Shown here: positions 32,960 to 42,000 of the stretch, piece by piece
Layout: each line of letters opens with the position of its first letter
How positions within the stretch are numbered: position 1 is the first letter of the stretch
NCBI RefSeq assembly: GCF_000223905.1
Contig: NC_015948.1
Location: forward strand, 1,054,001-1,118,000
Origin: Haloarcula hispanica ATCC 33960
Lineage (GTDB): Archaea > Halobacteriota > Halobacteria > Halobacteriales > Haloarculaceae
Length of the DNA: 64,000 bases
Direction: 5' to 3'
Program-made: the position numbers and the translations under genes
The notes under the pieces: generated by a model
What the model saw: the letters and a program-made list of their open reading frames with translations, nothing else
What the model was told of the DNA's origin: nothing
Database searches by the model: none

Positions 32960-33460
32960 ATGGAGTTCGAGGTGATCCAGGGCGACATCGCTGCACAGTC
33001 GGCGGACGCACTGGTCAACGCGGCGAACACGAGCCTGCAGATGGGCTCCGGCGTCGCGGGGGCGCTCAAGCGCGCGGCCGGGTCGGGGCTGAATGACGAG
33101 GCCGTCGCGAAGGGACCGGTCGACCTCGGCGGTGTCGCCACGACCGACGCCTACGACCTCGACGCCGAGTACGTCATTCACGCCGCCGCGATGCCGCCGG
33201 GCGGCCAGTCAACCGCCGAGAGCATCCGCACGGCGACCCGGAACGCACTGGCGGAAGCGGACGCACTGAACTGTGAGTCGCTCGTTCTCCCGGCGCTCGG
33301 CTGTGGTATCGCCGGGTTCGACTTCGAGGAAGGTATCCGAATTATCTGCGCCGTCATCGACGAGTACGAGCCCGAATCCCTGACAGACGTGCGACTCATC
33401 GCCTACTCCGACGACGACTTCGAAGGGATGCAACGAATCGCGGCTGACGTTCGCGACTAA
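32960..33460 (+). CDS. Macro-domain protein (ADP-ribose binding/hydrolase)
   Basis: This 166-aa single macro domain has the loop 1 signature DALVNAANTSLQMGSG and loop 2 LPALGCGIAGF. Macro domains bind or hydrolyse ADP-ribose, O-acetyl-ADP-ribose and ADP-ribosyl groups on proteins or nucleic acids. The Sir2 enzyme encoded at 45761 could provide O-acetyl-ADP-ribose, though the two are far apart. The ATG at 32960 gives MEFEVIQGDI, the family-typical start. Confidence 0.93.
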   Translation: MEFEVIQGDIAAQSADALVNAANTSLQMGSGVAGALKRAAGSGLNDEAVAKGPVDLGGVATTDAYDLDAEYVIHAAAMPPGGQSTAESIRTATRNALAEADALNCESLVLPALGCGIAGFDFEEGIRIICAVIDEYEPESLTDVRLIAYSDDDFEGMQRIAADVRD

Positions 33461-33467
33461 CTGTCTG

Positions 33468-33761
33468 TTACAGCAGGTGTACCCGTCCGGCACGCCACTC
33501 CCAGGCGACTTCAAGTGCGATCCAGCAGATGAGCCATATCGCGGCGAAACTAAACACCAGCCACGTCGACCCGAGATACGACGTGGTATCGGCGACGGAC
33601 TGGAGCCAGGGGTAGGCCTGCACGCCGATGACGAGCGTCGCGACGAGCCCCAGTATCCCGGTCACGTAGTGTTCGACCGCGTTACCTATCGAACAGACGC
33701 AGGCGTCACTGCCCGCCGTCTCCTCGAGTGTCTCGCTGCTCGGCCCCCGAGCATTGGTCAT
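33468..33761 (-). CDS. Small two-helix membrane protein
   Basis: This 97-aa protein has two hydrophobic helices (about 36-52 and 64-86) and an acidic N-terminus with the CVC pair near residue 21-23. I do not recognise it. It is convergent with the macro-domain gene (7-nt gap). The C-terminal end is basic (EWRAGRVHLL). Function unknown. Confidence 0.75.
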   Translation of the reverse strand: MTNARGPSSETLEETAGSDACVCSIGNAVEHYVTGILGLVATLVIGVQAYPWLQSVADTTSYLGSTWLVFSFAAIWLICWIALEVAWEWRAGRVHLL

Positions 33762-33818
33762 TGTTACCTTTCCTCAATATAGTGCTTCATCGCACAGCGG
33801 GTTAACCGTTTTGGGGGC

Positions 33819-34796
33819 TCACTCGTGGCCAGACACCCGAACTGGCTCGTATGGCTCTTCCAGCCACTCCACGTCGCTCGCCGAGAGGTCGATTTCGAGC
33901 GCCGCGACCGCTTCTTCGAGGTGTTCGAGGCTACTTGTCCCGATAATCGGTGCGTCGACCAACTCCTTGTCGAGCACCCATGCCAGCGCGATCTGTGCCA
34001 TCGAGGCGTCGTACTCGTCGGCCAGTTCCTGCACGCGCTCGTTGACCTCGCGGCCGTTACCCTCGTAGTAGGGGTGTTCGCGAGCGTAGTCGTCCGTCTC
34101 GCCCCGGACCGTCTCCTCGACCTGCTCGTGCGGGCGGGTGAGATAGCCCCGGGCCAGCGGGCTCCACGGCATCACGCCGACGTTCTCTTTCTCACACAGC
34201 GGGAGCATCTCGCGTTCCTCCTCCCGATACAGCAAGTTGTAGTGGTTCTGCATCGTCTCGAACCGCTCCAGCCTCTCGCGCTCGCTCGTCCGGAGCGCGT
34301 CAGCGAACTGGTGGGTCCACATCGACGACGCACCGACGTAGCGCGCCTGTCCCCGCCGGACCGCGTCGTCCAGCGCCCGGAGCGTCTGCTCGATGGGCGT
34401 GTCGTAGTCCCAGCGGTGGATCTGGTAGAGGTCGACGGTGTCCATCCCGAGCCGGGAAAGCGAGTTCGACAGCTCCTGCTCGATGGCCTTCCGCGAGAGC
34501 CCGCCGGCGTTGGGGTTGTCCTCGTCCATCTGGAAGTACCCCTTCGTCGCCACGACCTGGCTGTCGCGGTCGTAGTCGTCGAGGACGGTCCCGAGGACCC
34601 GCTCGGACTCGCCCATCGAGTACATGTTGGCCGAATCGAAGAAGTTGATGCCGAGGTCGATGGCCCGCTCGATGACCTCGCGGCTCTCGTCCTCATCGAG
34701 CACCCAGTCGCGCCACTCCGAGGTTCCGAAGCTCATACAGCCCAGACAGAGCCGGCTGACCTCCATACCAGTCGACCCGAGTGTCGTGTACTCCAT
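33819..34796 (-). CDS. Aldo/keto reductase
   Basis: This 325-aa TIM-barrel oxidoreductase has the catalytic tetrad: Asp/Tyr in FFDSANMYSMGESE, Lys in VATKGYF, and His in YQIHRWDYD. NADPH-binding residues follow in PIIGTSSLEHLEE. It would reduce aldehydes or ketones, of unknown identity. The ATG at 34796 gives MEYTTLGSTG, the usual start. Possible operon context: none visible. Confidence 0.93.
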   Translation of the reverse strand: MEYTTLGSTGMEVSRLCLGCMSFGTSEWRDWVLDEDESREVIERAIDLGINFFDSANMYSMGESERVLGTVLDDYDRDSQVVATKGYFQMDEDNPNAGGLSRKAIEQELSNSLSRLGMDTVDLYQIHRWDYDTPIEQTLRALDDAVRRGQARYVGASSMWTHQFADALRTSERERLERFETMQNHYNLLYREEEREMLPLCEKENVGVMPWSPLARGYLTRPHEQVEETVRGETDDYAREHPYYEGNGREVNERVQELADEYDASMAQIALAWVLDKELVDAPIIGTSSLEHLEEAVAALEIDLSASDVEWLEEPYEPVRVSGHE

Positions 34797-34866
34797 GTTC
34801 CCCACCCCGGGCGCTCCGAGCAAAAAGGATGGGGCGAGCGGCCGGACTGCGGTGAGAAACCGTCCG

Positions 34867-35754
34867 TCAGAGCATGCCAGCCACGAACCCGAGACCCATC
34901 GTGACGAGCACGACGGCGGAGACCAACGGGAGGTACGGCGTGTACCGCTCGACGGCCGCCTCGTGCTGCTGGTAGCCAGCGATGAGCGCCATCGTCAGGC
35001 CGACGAGCGCGACGATGACCGTGGCCGCGTAGGCGCTCATCAGCTCCAGACAGTACGGCGAGCCGGCACAGAGGGCGATAATCTCGAACTCCTCCTCGTG
35101 GGCGAACCCCAGCAGGAAGGCGAACCAGGCGATGCCGAACAGCCCCCGGTCGGCGGCATCGTCCAGACCATTGTGCGCGTGGGAGTGGCCGCCGACGAGC
35201 GGGAGTCTGCCGAACACCCGCGACCATAGGCCGCCGCTGTCGTCTCCGTGCGAGTGGTTACTGCCGTGGGAGTGCCCGTGGTGCTGATGCTGATGGTCCT
35301 GCGAATTGGAATCAGTATGGGAGTTGGCATTTACTTCGCCATGCTCGTGGTCGTGGCCCGATGCCGCCTGGTGGTCGTGAGTCTCCGCCGCGTCGCCATG
35401 CCCGTGGTCGTGGCCGTACCGATACTCACGGATGCCAAGCACGATGAGCAGACAGCCGGCCACGATGCTCACCGGCCCGCCGATGTGGACGCCAGCGGCC
35501 AGTTCCAGCGGCTCGTTGGCCTGCGTGAGGTCGAAGTAGGCCTTGGCGTAGAAGAACGCGAACACCATCGCGATGCTGCTGACGAGGTGGCCGACGCCCA
35601 GCAGGAGGCTCGCCGCGAAGCCGGACAGCCACGCGTTGGACTGGTCGAGGGCGTAGGACGCGGCGACCGGCCAGCCGTGGCCCGGTTCGAGCCCGTGAAC
35701 CGCGCCGAGAGCGATTGCCCCGAGAAACAGGCCGAGTGCCTTGCTGTATGCCAT
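34867..35754 (-). CDS. NicO-family nickel/cobalt transporter with His-rich loop
   Basis: This 295-aa membrane protein has about six helices. His20 and His26 occur in HGLEPGHGW in the first helix, and an unusually long His-rich loop (about 115-194, with some 20 histidines) lies between helices 3 and 4, as in RcnA-like Ni/Co exporters. It may bind metal before transport. The NikR-like regulator is encoded divergently 103 bp away, which supports Ni/Co. Direction of transport is not certain. Confidence 0.88.
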   Translation of the reverse strand: MAYSKALGLFLGAIALGAVHGLEPGHGWPVAASYALDQSNAWLSGFAASLLLGVGHLVSSIAMVFAFFYAKAYFDLTQANEPLELAAGVHIGGPVSIVAGCLLIVLGIREYRYGHDHGHGDAAETHDHQAASGHDHEHGEVNANSHTDSNSQDHQHQHHGHSHGSNHSHGDDSGGLWSRVFGRLPLVGGHSHAHNGLDDAADRGLFGIAWFAFLLGFAHEEEFEIIALCAGSPYCLELMSAYAATVIVALVGLTMALIAGYQQHEAAVERYTPYLPLVSAVVLVTMGLGFVAGML

Positions 35755-35857
35755 CGATGTACCACACCGACGCTACGGCCCTGCCTAAGGGTTGTTACTA
35801 CGGAATCGGGGGCTGCGTAATACGGGGACCTTTGTGGCCGGCGACGGCAATCCGGGT

Positions 35858-36271
35858 ATGCGAACGAGCGTCAACATCCCCGAAGGCCTTCTCGCGGAGT
35901 TCGACCGCGTCTGGCGCGAACAGGACCTGGAAAACCGCTCGCGGGCGGTGCGAGAGGCTATGGAGGAGTACGTCGAGCGACACTCACGGCTCGCGGCGAT
36001 GGACGGCGACGTGGTAGCGCTGGTCGGGTTCGACTACCGCCACGCCGACGTGATTCGGGACCTCCACGCCGTCCAGCACACGTTTCAGGACGTGATTCTC
36101 AACACCAGTCACACCCATCAGGGCGAGTGGTGTCTCGAATCGCTGTTCTGTCGCGGCCCGGCCGAGCGGGTCCGGGACCTCACCTATCGGCTACGGGACT
36201 TCGACGCCGTCCGCCGAGTGAAGGTGATGGTCATCCGCGACGAGGCGGCGGAGCCACACGGCCACGGGTAA
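35858..36271 (+). CDS. nikR: NikR-like ribbon-helix-helix nickel regulator
   Basis: This 137-aa protein has an N-terminal ribbon-helix-helix (MRTSVNIPEGLLAEFD) and a C-terminal ACT-type metal-binding domain with His74, His85, His87 and Cys92 (SHTHQGEWCLE). The spacing between the last His and the Cys is one residue shorter than in Escherichia coli NikR (87/89/95). It would repress Ni/Co transport genes when loaded. The ATG at 35858 follows a long noncoding stretch; the NicO gene is divergent. The gene symbol is a family call, not proof of nickel specificity. Confidence 0.82.
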   Translation: MRTSVNIPEGLLAEFDRVWREQDLENRSRAVREAMEEYVERHSRLAAMDGDVVALVGFDYRHADVIRDLHAVQHTFQDVILNTSHTHQGEWCLESLFCRGPAERVRDLTYRLRDFDAVRRVKVMVIRDEAAEPHGHG

Positions 36272-36294
36272 CGCCTGCTCTTCTTCCCTCCGTT

Positions 36295-37383
36295 CTACAG
36301 CGCTTCCGCGGCGATGCGGCCGATGTACACCCTTGCGGCAGCGTAGCCAGCGACCGCCACCAGCACTGCGCCACCGACGTGGCCGTAGGTCAGCAAGGTC
36401 GGGCTGTCGACCGCAAGCTTCGCCACCGTGGTCGCCGGGTGTTCCGGGAGGAGCACGGCCCCGCCGAACAGCACGAGAGTGAGCACGGAGAACAGCAACT
36501 GCGCCGGGCGACGGTTCTGGAGCGTGATGCCCAGCACGACACCGAGCGTCACGACGACGACGGTGACTGCGGTGATGAACAGCAGAATCGCCGCCGGGTT
36601 CGAGACGGCGATGCCGTTCGTCGACAGTAATGCGAGCCACAGTAGCACCTGTGCAGGGGCAAGTAACACCATTCCCAGGGCCTTCCCGTCGATGATGTCA
36701 AGTAATGACACTGGGGCCACGCGGAGCAGTTCCATCGTGCCGCGCTCGATCTCTTCGGTGACAGTGTCGACGGCAACCGATCCGCTGATGAACGGCGGGA
36801 GGAACAACAGCAGCGGAATCAGGATCGTGTAGGTGAACCCGAAGTACTGGCTCGCGCTGACAGTGTCCGGGAGCGGCACAGGCGGCTTGTCGAGATACGG
36901 CGTCCGCTCCAGTCGCTCCTGGCGCTCCAGCGCGCTCAGGACCCGGCGCACTTCGACGACGATGAGTGTCGACCGGATGCTCCCCTCCGGCACGACAGCA
37001 GTGACCGCTATCTGCTCCCCTGGTCCGCGCGTCGACGGGACGTAGTCGCCGCGCAGTATCGCGTCTACCCGTCGCTGATTGAACGCCCGCTGTGCGGCGT
37101 CCTCGTTCTCGAAGGCGGTGACGCTGGTCCCATCTTGTTCAGCGGCCGCGGCCTCAAGTTCCTCGCGGGCGTCACCGGTGACGGCCATCTCCACCTCACC
37201 GGCCGCGACCGAGCTGGGGTCGTACAGCGACGTGAGGCCGACGACGAGGAACGAGGAGAACCCCGCGACGAACAGCTGAATGAGCAACGCCAGGACGATT
37301 GTCTTCTCGCGGGACAGCGACCGGATGTCCCGGCGGGCCACGACGACCCGCGGGTCGCGCCAGATGGGGCGGTCGTCAGACAA
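36295..37383 (-). CDS. ABC-2-type permease
   Basis: This 362-aa protein has one N-terminal helix, a large extracellular domain (about 55-190), and five to six C-terminal helices, a layout of ABC-2/NatB-like exporter permeases. It begins with TTG at 37383, overlapping the end of the PrsW-fused permease by 8 nt; an in-frame stop lies just upstream. It is the last gene of the operon (ATPase, fused permease, this permease). The substrate is unknown; sodium export or a lipid/peptide are possible. Confidence 0.82.
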   Translation of the reverse strand: MSDDRPIWRDPRVVVARRDIRSLSREKTIVLALLIQLFVAGFSSFLVVGLTSLYDPSSVAAGEVEMAVTGDAREELEAAAAEQDGTSVTAFENEDAAQRAFNQRRVDAILRGDYVPSTRGPGEQIAVTAVVPEGSIRSTLIVVEVRRVLSALERQERLERTPYLDKPPVPLPDTVSASQYFGFTYTILIPLLLFLPPFISGSVAVDTVTEEIERGTMELLRVAPVSLLDIIDGKALGMVLLAPAQVLLWLALLSTNGIAVSNPAAILLFITAVTVVVVTLGVVLGITLQNRRPAQLLFSVLTLVLFGGAVLLPEHPATTVAKLAVDSPTLLTYGHVGGAVLVAVAGYAAARVYIGRIAAEAL

Positions 37384-39250
37384 GGGTGCTCACCACCGCG
37401 AAGTTGTAGGCGAAGTGGATGACGATAGCCAGCCCGAGCCCACCGAGATAGGCCCGGCGACCGCGGCTCGCGCCCACCGAGGAAATGGCCGCCGTCAGCG
37501 TGTGCAGTGCCAGTGGGAGCAGGAACAGCAGCCCGGCAACCCACAGCGGCAGGCCGGCTGGCAACGTCGCGCCCTGCAGGGCGGCTTCCCCGATGGGCAG
37601 GCTTTCGAGGTCGGACAGCCTGGCGATAAGCAGCCCTTTCTCCCCGATGAAGAAGCCGAGTCCTGAGAGCGCACCGATGCCGAGCGCCGACCGAAGCGTC
37701 CGCTCGTAACGGGCGTGCTCGTAGCCGGCGTAGACGTGCAGGCTCTTTGCCAGTTCTTCGACGATGACGATGACGCCGAGCACGAGCACGATGCCGAGCG
37801 ACTGGTTCGTCCCGAAGACGTTCAGCGACACCGAATCGAGGACGAACAAGAACGCGATGGCTGCCAGTTCGGCGACGATGACCAGCGGCAACAGGACGAT
37901 ACTCATCTTTAGCGCGCTCCGGCGGGAGTTGATACCACCGGCCAGCGCATCGAGCACCTTCAGCGGAATCGGACGCTGGGTGAACATATCCTCTTCCCGG
38001 TACAGCCCGGCTCCCAGACCGAACAGCACTAGTCCGGTCAGTAGCGGCGGCGTCACCGAGAACACGAACGACGAGAGCCCAACCGACTGACCGGTCAGGT
38101 CGAGCACGACCAACGTCAGCGGTGAGATGAGCGCAATCGGCGTCACGTCGGTGAAGATGGCTGGGACGAACGCGTATGAGGTCAGCGTCACCGTTATCGT
38201 CACCGTCACGAAGGTGAGTTCCTTGAACGAACGGGCGAACATCGCCCCGCAGAACGTCGCCGAGAGGAAGAGGACCACGAGCGGGACCACCGCCAGCACC
38301 GCGACGTAGCTCCCCGCCGGCGCGATGTTCCCGAACCGCAGTGCCGCGGTGATGAGCGCCGCCACGCCGACAGCACCGACGAAGTACGGAAGCGTCTTCC
38401 CGCCGATGATGTCACCCCGCGAGGCGGGCGTCACCAGCAGCAGTTCGCCGCGGCGATTCAGCCGTTCGGAGAGCATCGACGAGCCGTAGGCCTGGATAAC
38501 GAAGTTCATCGGGACGATGTAGAGGAAGGCGAGCACGAGCGACTCGAAGGGGAACGGCGGCGAGATGTCCGAGGGGGTGCCACCCTGCACGTCGCCGGTC
38601 AACCGCGCGCCGATAGCGCCGAGGTTCGCACCGCTGCCGCCGGCGGTTCCGCCGTCCCCGCCGCCGGTTGTGGCTGACCCGCCAGTACCGCTCGTGTCCG
38701 ACCCGTCACCGCTGCCGCCGGTACTTGTCCCACTGCCGTCCGAGGAACCCGACCCGTCACTGCTGTCGCCGCCTCGGGGGTCGAGCTGGCTGCTCCCCGA
38801 CTGTTGCTCGTAGACAAGCGTCACAGAAACGGGGAACGCGGCGGTCTGGTTGTCGTCCCGAGCGAGTGTCCGGTCGTTGTACTGCGCCGTACTGTCGCGG
38901 AGTTCGGCCAGCGCTGCCCGTTCTTTCGCCGTCCGTGGAACGCTCTGGAGCTGGGTCCCCCGATACAGGAGTTCTTGCTGGCGTCGCTCGATGGCAGCGG
39001 GGTCCGGCTCACGGATGTCGAAGGTCTGGTCATCGGCCGCGACGCCGTAGTAGGGACTGCTCTCGTCGACGCCGATTCGGTAGATGCCGTCGTCCATGCC
39101 CGCACCAGTGCCGCCGCTGACGGCTATCGCGGCGACCGCGCCCATCGCAACGAGGGACAGCGCCATTACGACGATGGTCCGCTTGTCGACGCCGCCGGCG
39201 TTTTTCGTCACCTCCCACTTCGCGACGCGCAGGAGCTTGTCGGGTTGCAT
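37376..39250 (-). CDS. ABC-2 permease fused to a PrsW-like intramembrane protease domain
   Basis: This 624-aa membrane protein has two parts. Residues 1-420 match an ABC-2 exporter permease: first helix about 26-46, an extracellular domain with a Gly/Ser linker (about 150-210), then six helices. Residues 445-624 form a second set of helices with PrsW motifs: EExxK at 498-502 (EELAK), FxxxE at 533-537 (FFIGE), and His583 and His612 (HFAYN). PrsW is a glutamic-type intramembrane protease in bacteria. Such a fusion is unusual; the protease may process a partner protein. It follows the ATPase gene directly. Confidence 0.8.
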   Translation of the reverse strand: MQPDKLLRVAKWEVTKNAGGVDKRTIVVMALSLVAMGAVAAIAVSGGTGAGMDDGIYRIGVDESSPYYGVAADDQTFDIREPDPAAIERRQQELLYRGTQLQSVPRTAKERAALAELRDSTAQYNDRTLARDDNQTAAFPVSVTLVYEQQSGSSQLDPRGGDSSDGSGSSDGSGTSTGGSGDGSDTSGTGGSATTGGGDGGTAGGSGANLGAIGARLTGDVQGGTPSDISPPFPFESLVLAFLYIVPMNFVIQAYGSSMLSERLNRRGELLLVTPASRGDIIGGKTLPYFVGAVGVAALITAALRFGNIAPAGSYVAVLAVVPLVVLFLSATFCGAMFARSFKELTFVTVTITVTLTSYAFVPAIFTDVTPIALISPLTLVVLDLTGQSVGLSSFVFSVTPPLLTGLVLFGLGAGLYREEDMFTQRPIPLKVLDALAGGINSRRSALKMSIVLLPLVIVAELAAIAFLFVLDSVSLNVFGTNQSLGIVLVLGVIVIVEELAKSLHVYAGYEHARYERTLRSALGIGALSGLGFFIGEKGLLIARLSDLESLPIGEAALQGATLPAGLPLWVAGLLFLLPLALHTLTAAISSVGASRGRRAYLGGLGLAIVIHFAYNFAVVSTLV

Positions 39251-40153
39251 CTACTCCGCGTCCTCCTCGACGTACCGCGTGCCGCGGGTCCCGGCCTCGG
39301 CGACGTTGAGGAACACCTCCTCCAGGCTGGACTCCTCCGTCCGTATGTCGACCACGTCGCCGCCCCGGTTCTCGGCCTGCCTGCGTGTCGTTTCGACTGC
39401 CTCCATGCTCTCGACGACGCGCTCGTAGGTGCCGTTTTCCTTGGCTGCGCCGGGCACGTCGACGGTGGTGTAGACGTGATACCGCGTGTGGCCGTACTCG
39501 GCCTGAAGCTGTTCGAGGTCGCCGCGGGCGACGATTTCGCCCTCGTTCATGATGACGACCCGGTCGCAGATAGATTCGACGTGAAAGAGGTTGTGTGCAG
39601 AGAAAACGATGGTCTTGCCTTCCTTCGCCAACTGCTCCGTGAACTCGATGACGTAGTTCGTCGTCAGCGGGTCCAGTCCCGACGCCGGCTCGTCGTAGAT
39701 GAGCACGTCGGGGTCGTTGATGAGCGAGCGGGCGATGGCGACTTTCCGTTTCATCCCCTTGGACATATCGCCGAGCTTCCGGTCGCGGTGTTCGAGTTCG
39801 AGTTCGTCCAGCGTGTCGTGCATCCGCTCCTCGGCCACGTCCGGGTCCACGTCGTAGAGGTCGGCGAAGAATTTCAGATAGGAGATCGGCGTCATCTCCT
39901 CGTACAGCGGCGATTCTTCGGGCAGAAAGCCCAGTTGCTGGCGCATCTCCGCGGTCTCGGTGTCGAGCCCAGCTATCTCGGCGGAGCCGCTTGTCGGCTC
40001 TAATAGACCCGCCAGCATCTTCAGCGTCGTCGTCTTGCCGGCCCCGTTCGGCCCGATGATACCGAACACCTCGCCGCGGTCGACCGAAAACGAACTGCCC
40101 TGTACAGCGACGAAACCGCCGTACTCCTTCCGAATATCCCGGGCGTCAATCAT
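39251..40153 (-). CDS. ABC transporter ATP-binding protein
   Basis: This 300-aa ABC ATPase has Walker A GPNGAGKTTTLKML, the signature-region DMSKGMKRKVAIARSL, Walker B VLIYDEPASGLD and the His switch. The Q-loop reads GFLPEESPLYEEMT, as in exporter ATPases of the NatA/CcmA type. It is first in a three-gene operon with two permeases. The ATG stands at 40153. Confidence 0.93.
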   Translation of the reverse strand: MIDARDIRKEYGGFVAVQGSSFSVDRGEVFGIIGPNGAGKTTTLKMLAGLLEPTSGSAEIAGLDTETAEMRQQLGFLPEESPLYEEMTPISYLKFFADLYDVDPDVAEERMHDTLDELELEHRDRKLGDMSKGMKRKVAIARSLINDPDVLIYDEPASGLDPLTTNYVIEFTEQLAKEGKTIVFSAHNLFHVESICDRVVIMNEGEIVARGDLEQLQAEYGHTRYHVYTTVDVPGAAKENGTYERVVESMEAVETTRRQAENRGGDVVDIRTEESSLEEVFLNVAEAGTRGTRYVEEDAE

Positions 40154-40213
40154 CTGGCGATTGATTGTGGGTGAACTAACCTATACCTTGGCTCCGGCCT
40201 ATTGCTTCTGATA

Positions 40214-40645
40214 ATGGCACTCGAACTCGGCACGAGCAGTGTTTCGATCGAGAAAACACCGGACGGGCGACGGCTGATCGTCCGGCACGACGTCGATACG
40301 TCGGTCGACACCGTGTGGGATGTCCTGACCGACACCGACTGCTGGTCCGACTGGGGGCCGTCGGTCACAACCGTCGAAACAGACACCCGATATATCGATG
40401 ACGGGACGGCCGGCCGCGTTCGCGCTGCTGGCGTGGTGTGGCTCCCGTTTGAAGTGACGGCGTGTGCGCCGTATCGCTGGACGTGGAACGTCGCTCGGCT
40501 CCCCGCAACAGGTCACTTCGCCGAGGAACGGGCTTCCGGCTCCGTCGTTGGGTTCGAGATCCCGCCGCTGGCGACCGGCTACGCTCCGGTGTGTGCCCGA
40601 GCGTGCCAGCACGTCGCTGCTATCGCACGACGACGAGAGGCGTAG
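40214..40645 (+). CDS. SRPBCC-family protein (polyketide cyclase-like)
   Basis: This 143-aa protein has the START/Bet v1-like pattern typical of the family: VRHDVDTSVDTVWDVLTDTDCWSDWGPSV near the N-terminus and a C-terminal helix. Such domains bind small hydrophobic ligands; function is unknown. The ATG at 40214 is preferred over a TTG four codons earlier. The ABC ATPase is divergent, with 60 bp between. Confidence 0.85.
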   Translation: MALELGTSSVSIEKTPDGRRLIVRHDVDTSVDTVWDVLTDTDCWSDWGPSVTTVETDTRYIDDGTAGRVRAAGVVWLPFEVTACAPYRWTWNVARLPATGHFAEERASGSVVGFEIPPLATGYAPVCARACQHVAAIARRREA

Positions 40646-40665
40646 GCAGTGACCGCGTCGACCCG

Positions 40666-41883
40666 TCAGGGCTGTATCGGCGTCTTCGAGCGCGTGTAGG
40701 TGTCTTTCTCGGAGCTATCCGTTCTCGTGATGTCCGTAATCTCGAAGCGTGTCCCGCCCCCGTCGCTTTCGGTCACGTCGATGTCCCAGCCGTGGGCTTC
40801 GACGATGCGCTGGACGATTGCCAGCCCCAGCCCGCCTTCGCCGTCCGTGGTGGTGTAGCCGTCGTCGAGCACCGCATCACGCTTTTCAGACGGAATTCCG
40901 GAGCCGTCATCGGCGACGTAAAACCCTTCAGACATCTCGCCGACACGAATCGTCAGGTTAGCACTGCCACGTTCGAGGGCGTCCTCTGACGGTGACTGCC
41001 TGCCCGTGGACCCATGCCCAACACTGTCGTCGGGCCCCGTTCGACTGCCTGTGGAGCCATGCTCCACACTGTTCCGAAACAGGTTCTCGAACAGGTGACG
41101 GAGCCGATCCGGGTCGGCGTCGATGACGGCTGTCACTTCGTTTTCGAGCGTCGCATCCGCCGTCGGCACGGCCTCCCAGCAGCTATCGACCAGTTCTGCG
41201 AGATCAACGGCCTCCGTCTCGCTGATGACGTGCCCGCTTCGAGCCAGCGTCAGCGTCCGGTCGATGAGCGTTTCCATTCGGTCCATCGCTCTCGCAGCCG
41301 TTTCCAGATGTTCCGAGTCCCGGTCCATTCGTTCGAGTTCCAACTGACCGGACGCGACGTTGAGCGGGTTCCGGAGGTCGTGTGCCACGACGGCCGCGAA
41401 CTCGTCGAGGCGTTCGTTGCGCTGCTCGATGGCCTCCCGGCGGAGTCGCTGTCGCTCGGCCTCGACGGCTCGGGATATCGCGCGCGCTTCGAAGATTCCC
41501 ATCATGAGGCCACCGAAGCCGCCGACGATAGCCGCAAACAGCGCCCAGCCGATGTCTTCACTTAGCGACCCCGTCGGCCAGGTTAGAATCATCGCCACAT
41601 TCAACAGCAGAAAAGAAACCAGCCCCCCAGCGAACCAGACCCCGATACGCCGGTAGTGGTCCGGCTCGATCTCCGAGTTGCTGAGCCAGAACCCGCCGAC
41701 GATGATCGCCGCTGCAAACGGAACGATTGCCAGCATACTGACCACGAAATCAGCAGTAACAAGCGCTGATAGGCCGGAATCAGAGAAATAAAAATAGTTA
41801 GCGACGCCTCCGAGGAGGAGCAGCCACCCGACTCCCTGAATAAGGGCTGGCAGGCGATCTGAGCGGCGATCTGGGTCTGTCAC
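40666..41883 (-). CDS. Membrane histidine kinase
   Basis: This 405-aa sensor has four hydrophobic helices (about 12-30, 45-68, 82-101 and 112-131), a short coiled coil, a HisKA domain with His168 in VAHDLRNPLN, and a HATPase domain (NLFRNSVEHG, YVADDGSGIP, GLGLAIV). Between the N-box and G1 box, a Ser/Gly insertion repeats HGSTG. It begins with GTG at 41883. No receiver or regulator gene is adjacent. Input unknown. Confidence 0.9.
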   Translation of the reverse strand: MTDPDRRSDRLPALIQGVGWLLLLGGVANYFYFSDSGLSALVTADFVVSMLAIVPFAAAIIVGGFWLSNSEIEPDHYRRIGVWFAGGLVSFLLLNVAMILTWPTGSLSEDIGWALFAAIVGGFGGLMMGIFEARAISRAVEAERQRLRREAIEQRNERLDEFAAVVAHDLRNPLNVASGQLELERMDRDSEHLETAARAMDRMETLIDRTLTLARSGHVISETEAVDLAELVDSCWEAVPTADATLENEVTAVIDADPDRLRHLFENLFRNSVEHGSTGSRTGPDDSVGHGSTGRQSPSEDALERGSANLTIRVGEMSEGFYVADDGSGIPSEKRDAVLDDGYTTTDGEGGLGLAIVQRIVEAHGWDIDVTESDGGGTRFEITDITRTDSSEKDTYTRSKTPIQP

Positions 41884-42000
41884 TTCCGCATCGATTTGTT
41901 AGACGTGCATTTACATCTGCTGGCCAACGGAACAGGTGTGCGGCGTATTTCCCAGCATTATCGTCGGTGTTACTGTCGGCTCGGCCTGTTTTCCTGCCAG

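Noticed and set aside
35794..35823. Weak inverted repeat (TTACTACG...CGTAATA) between nicO and nikR as a NikR operator
   Set aside because: The arms match imperfectly and do not resemble a known NikR box closely enough to call.
41971..41981. TACTGTCGGCT, identical to part of the MITE-like terminus
   Set aside because: Only 11 nt match and there is no paired inverted copy at a sensible distance.
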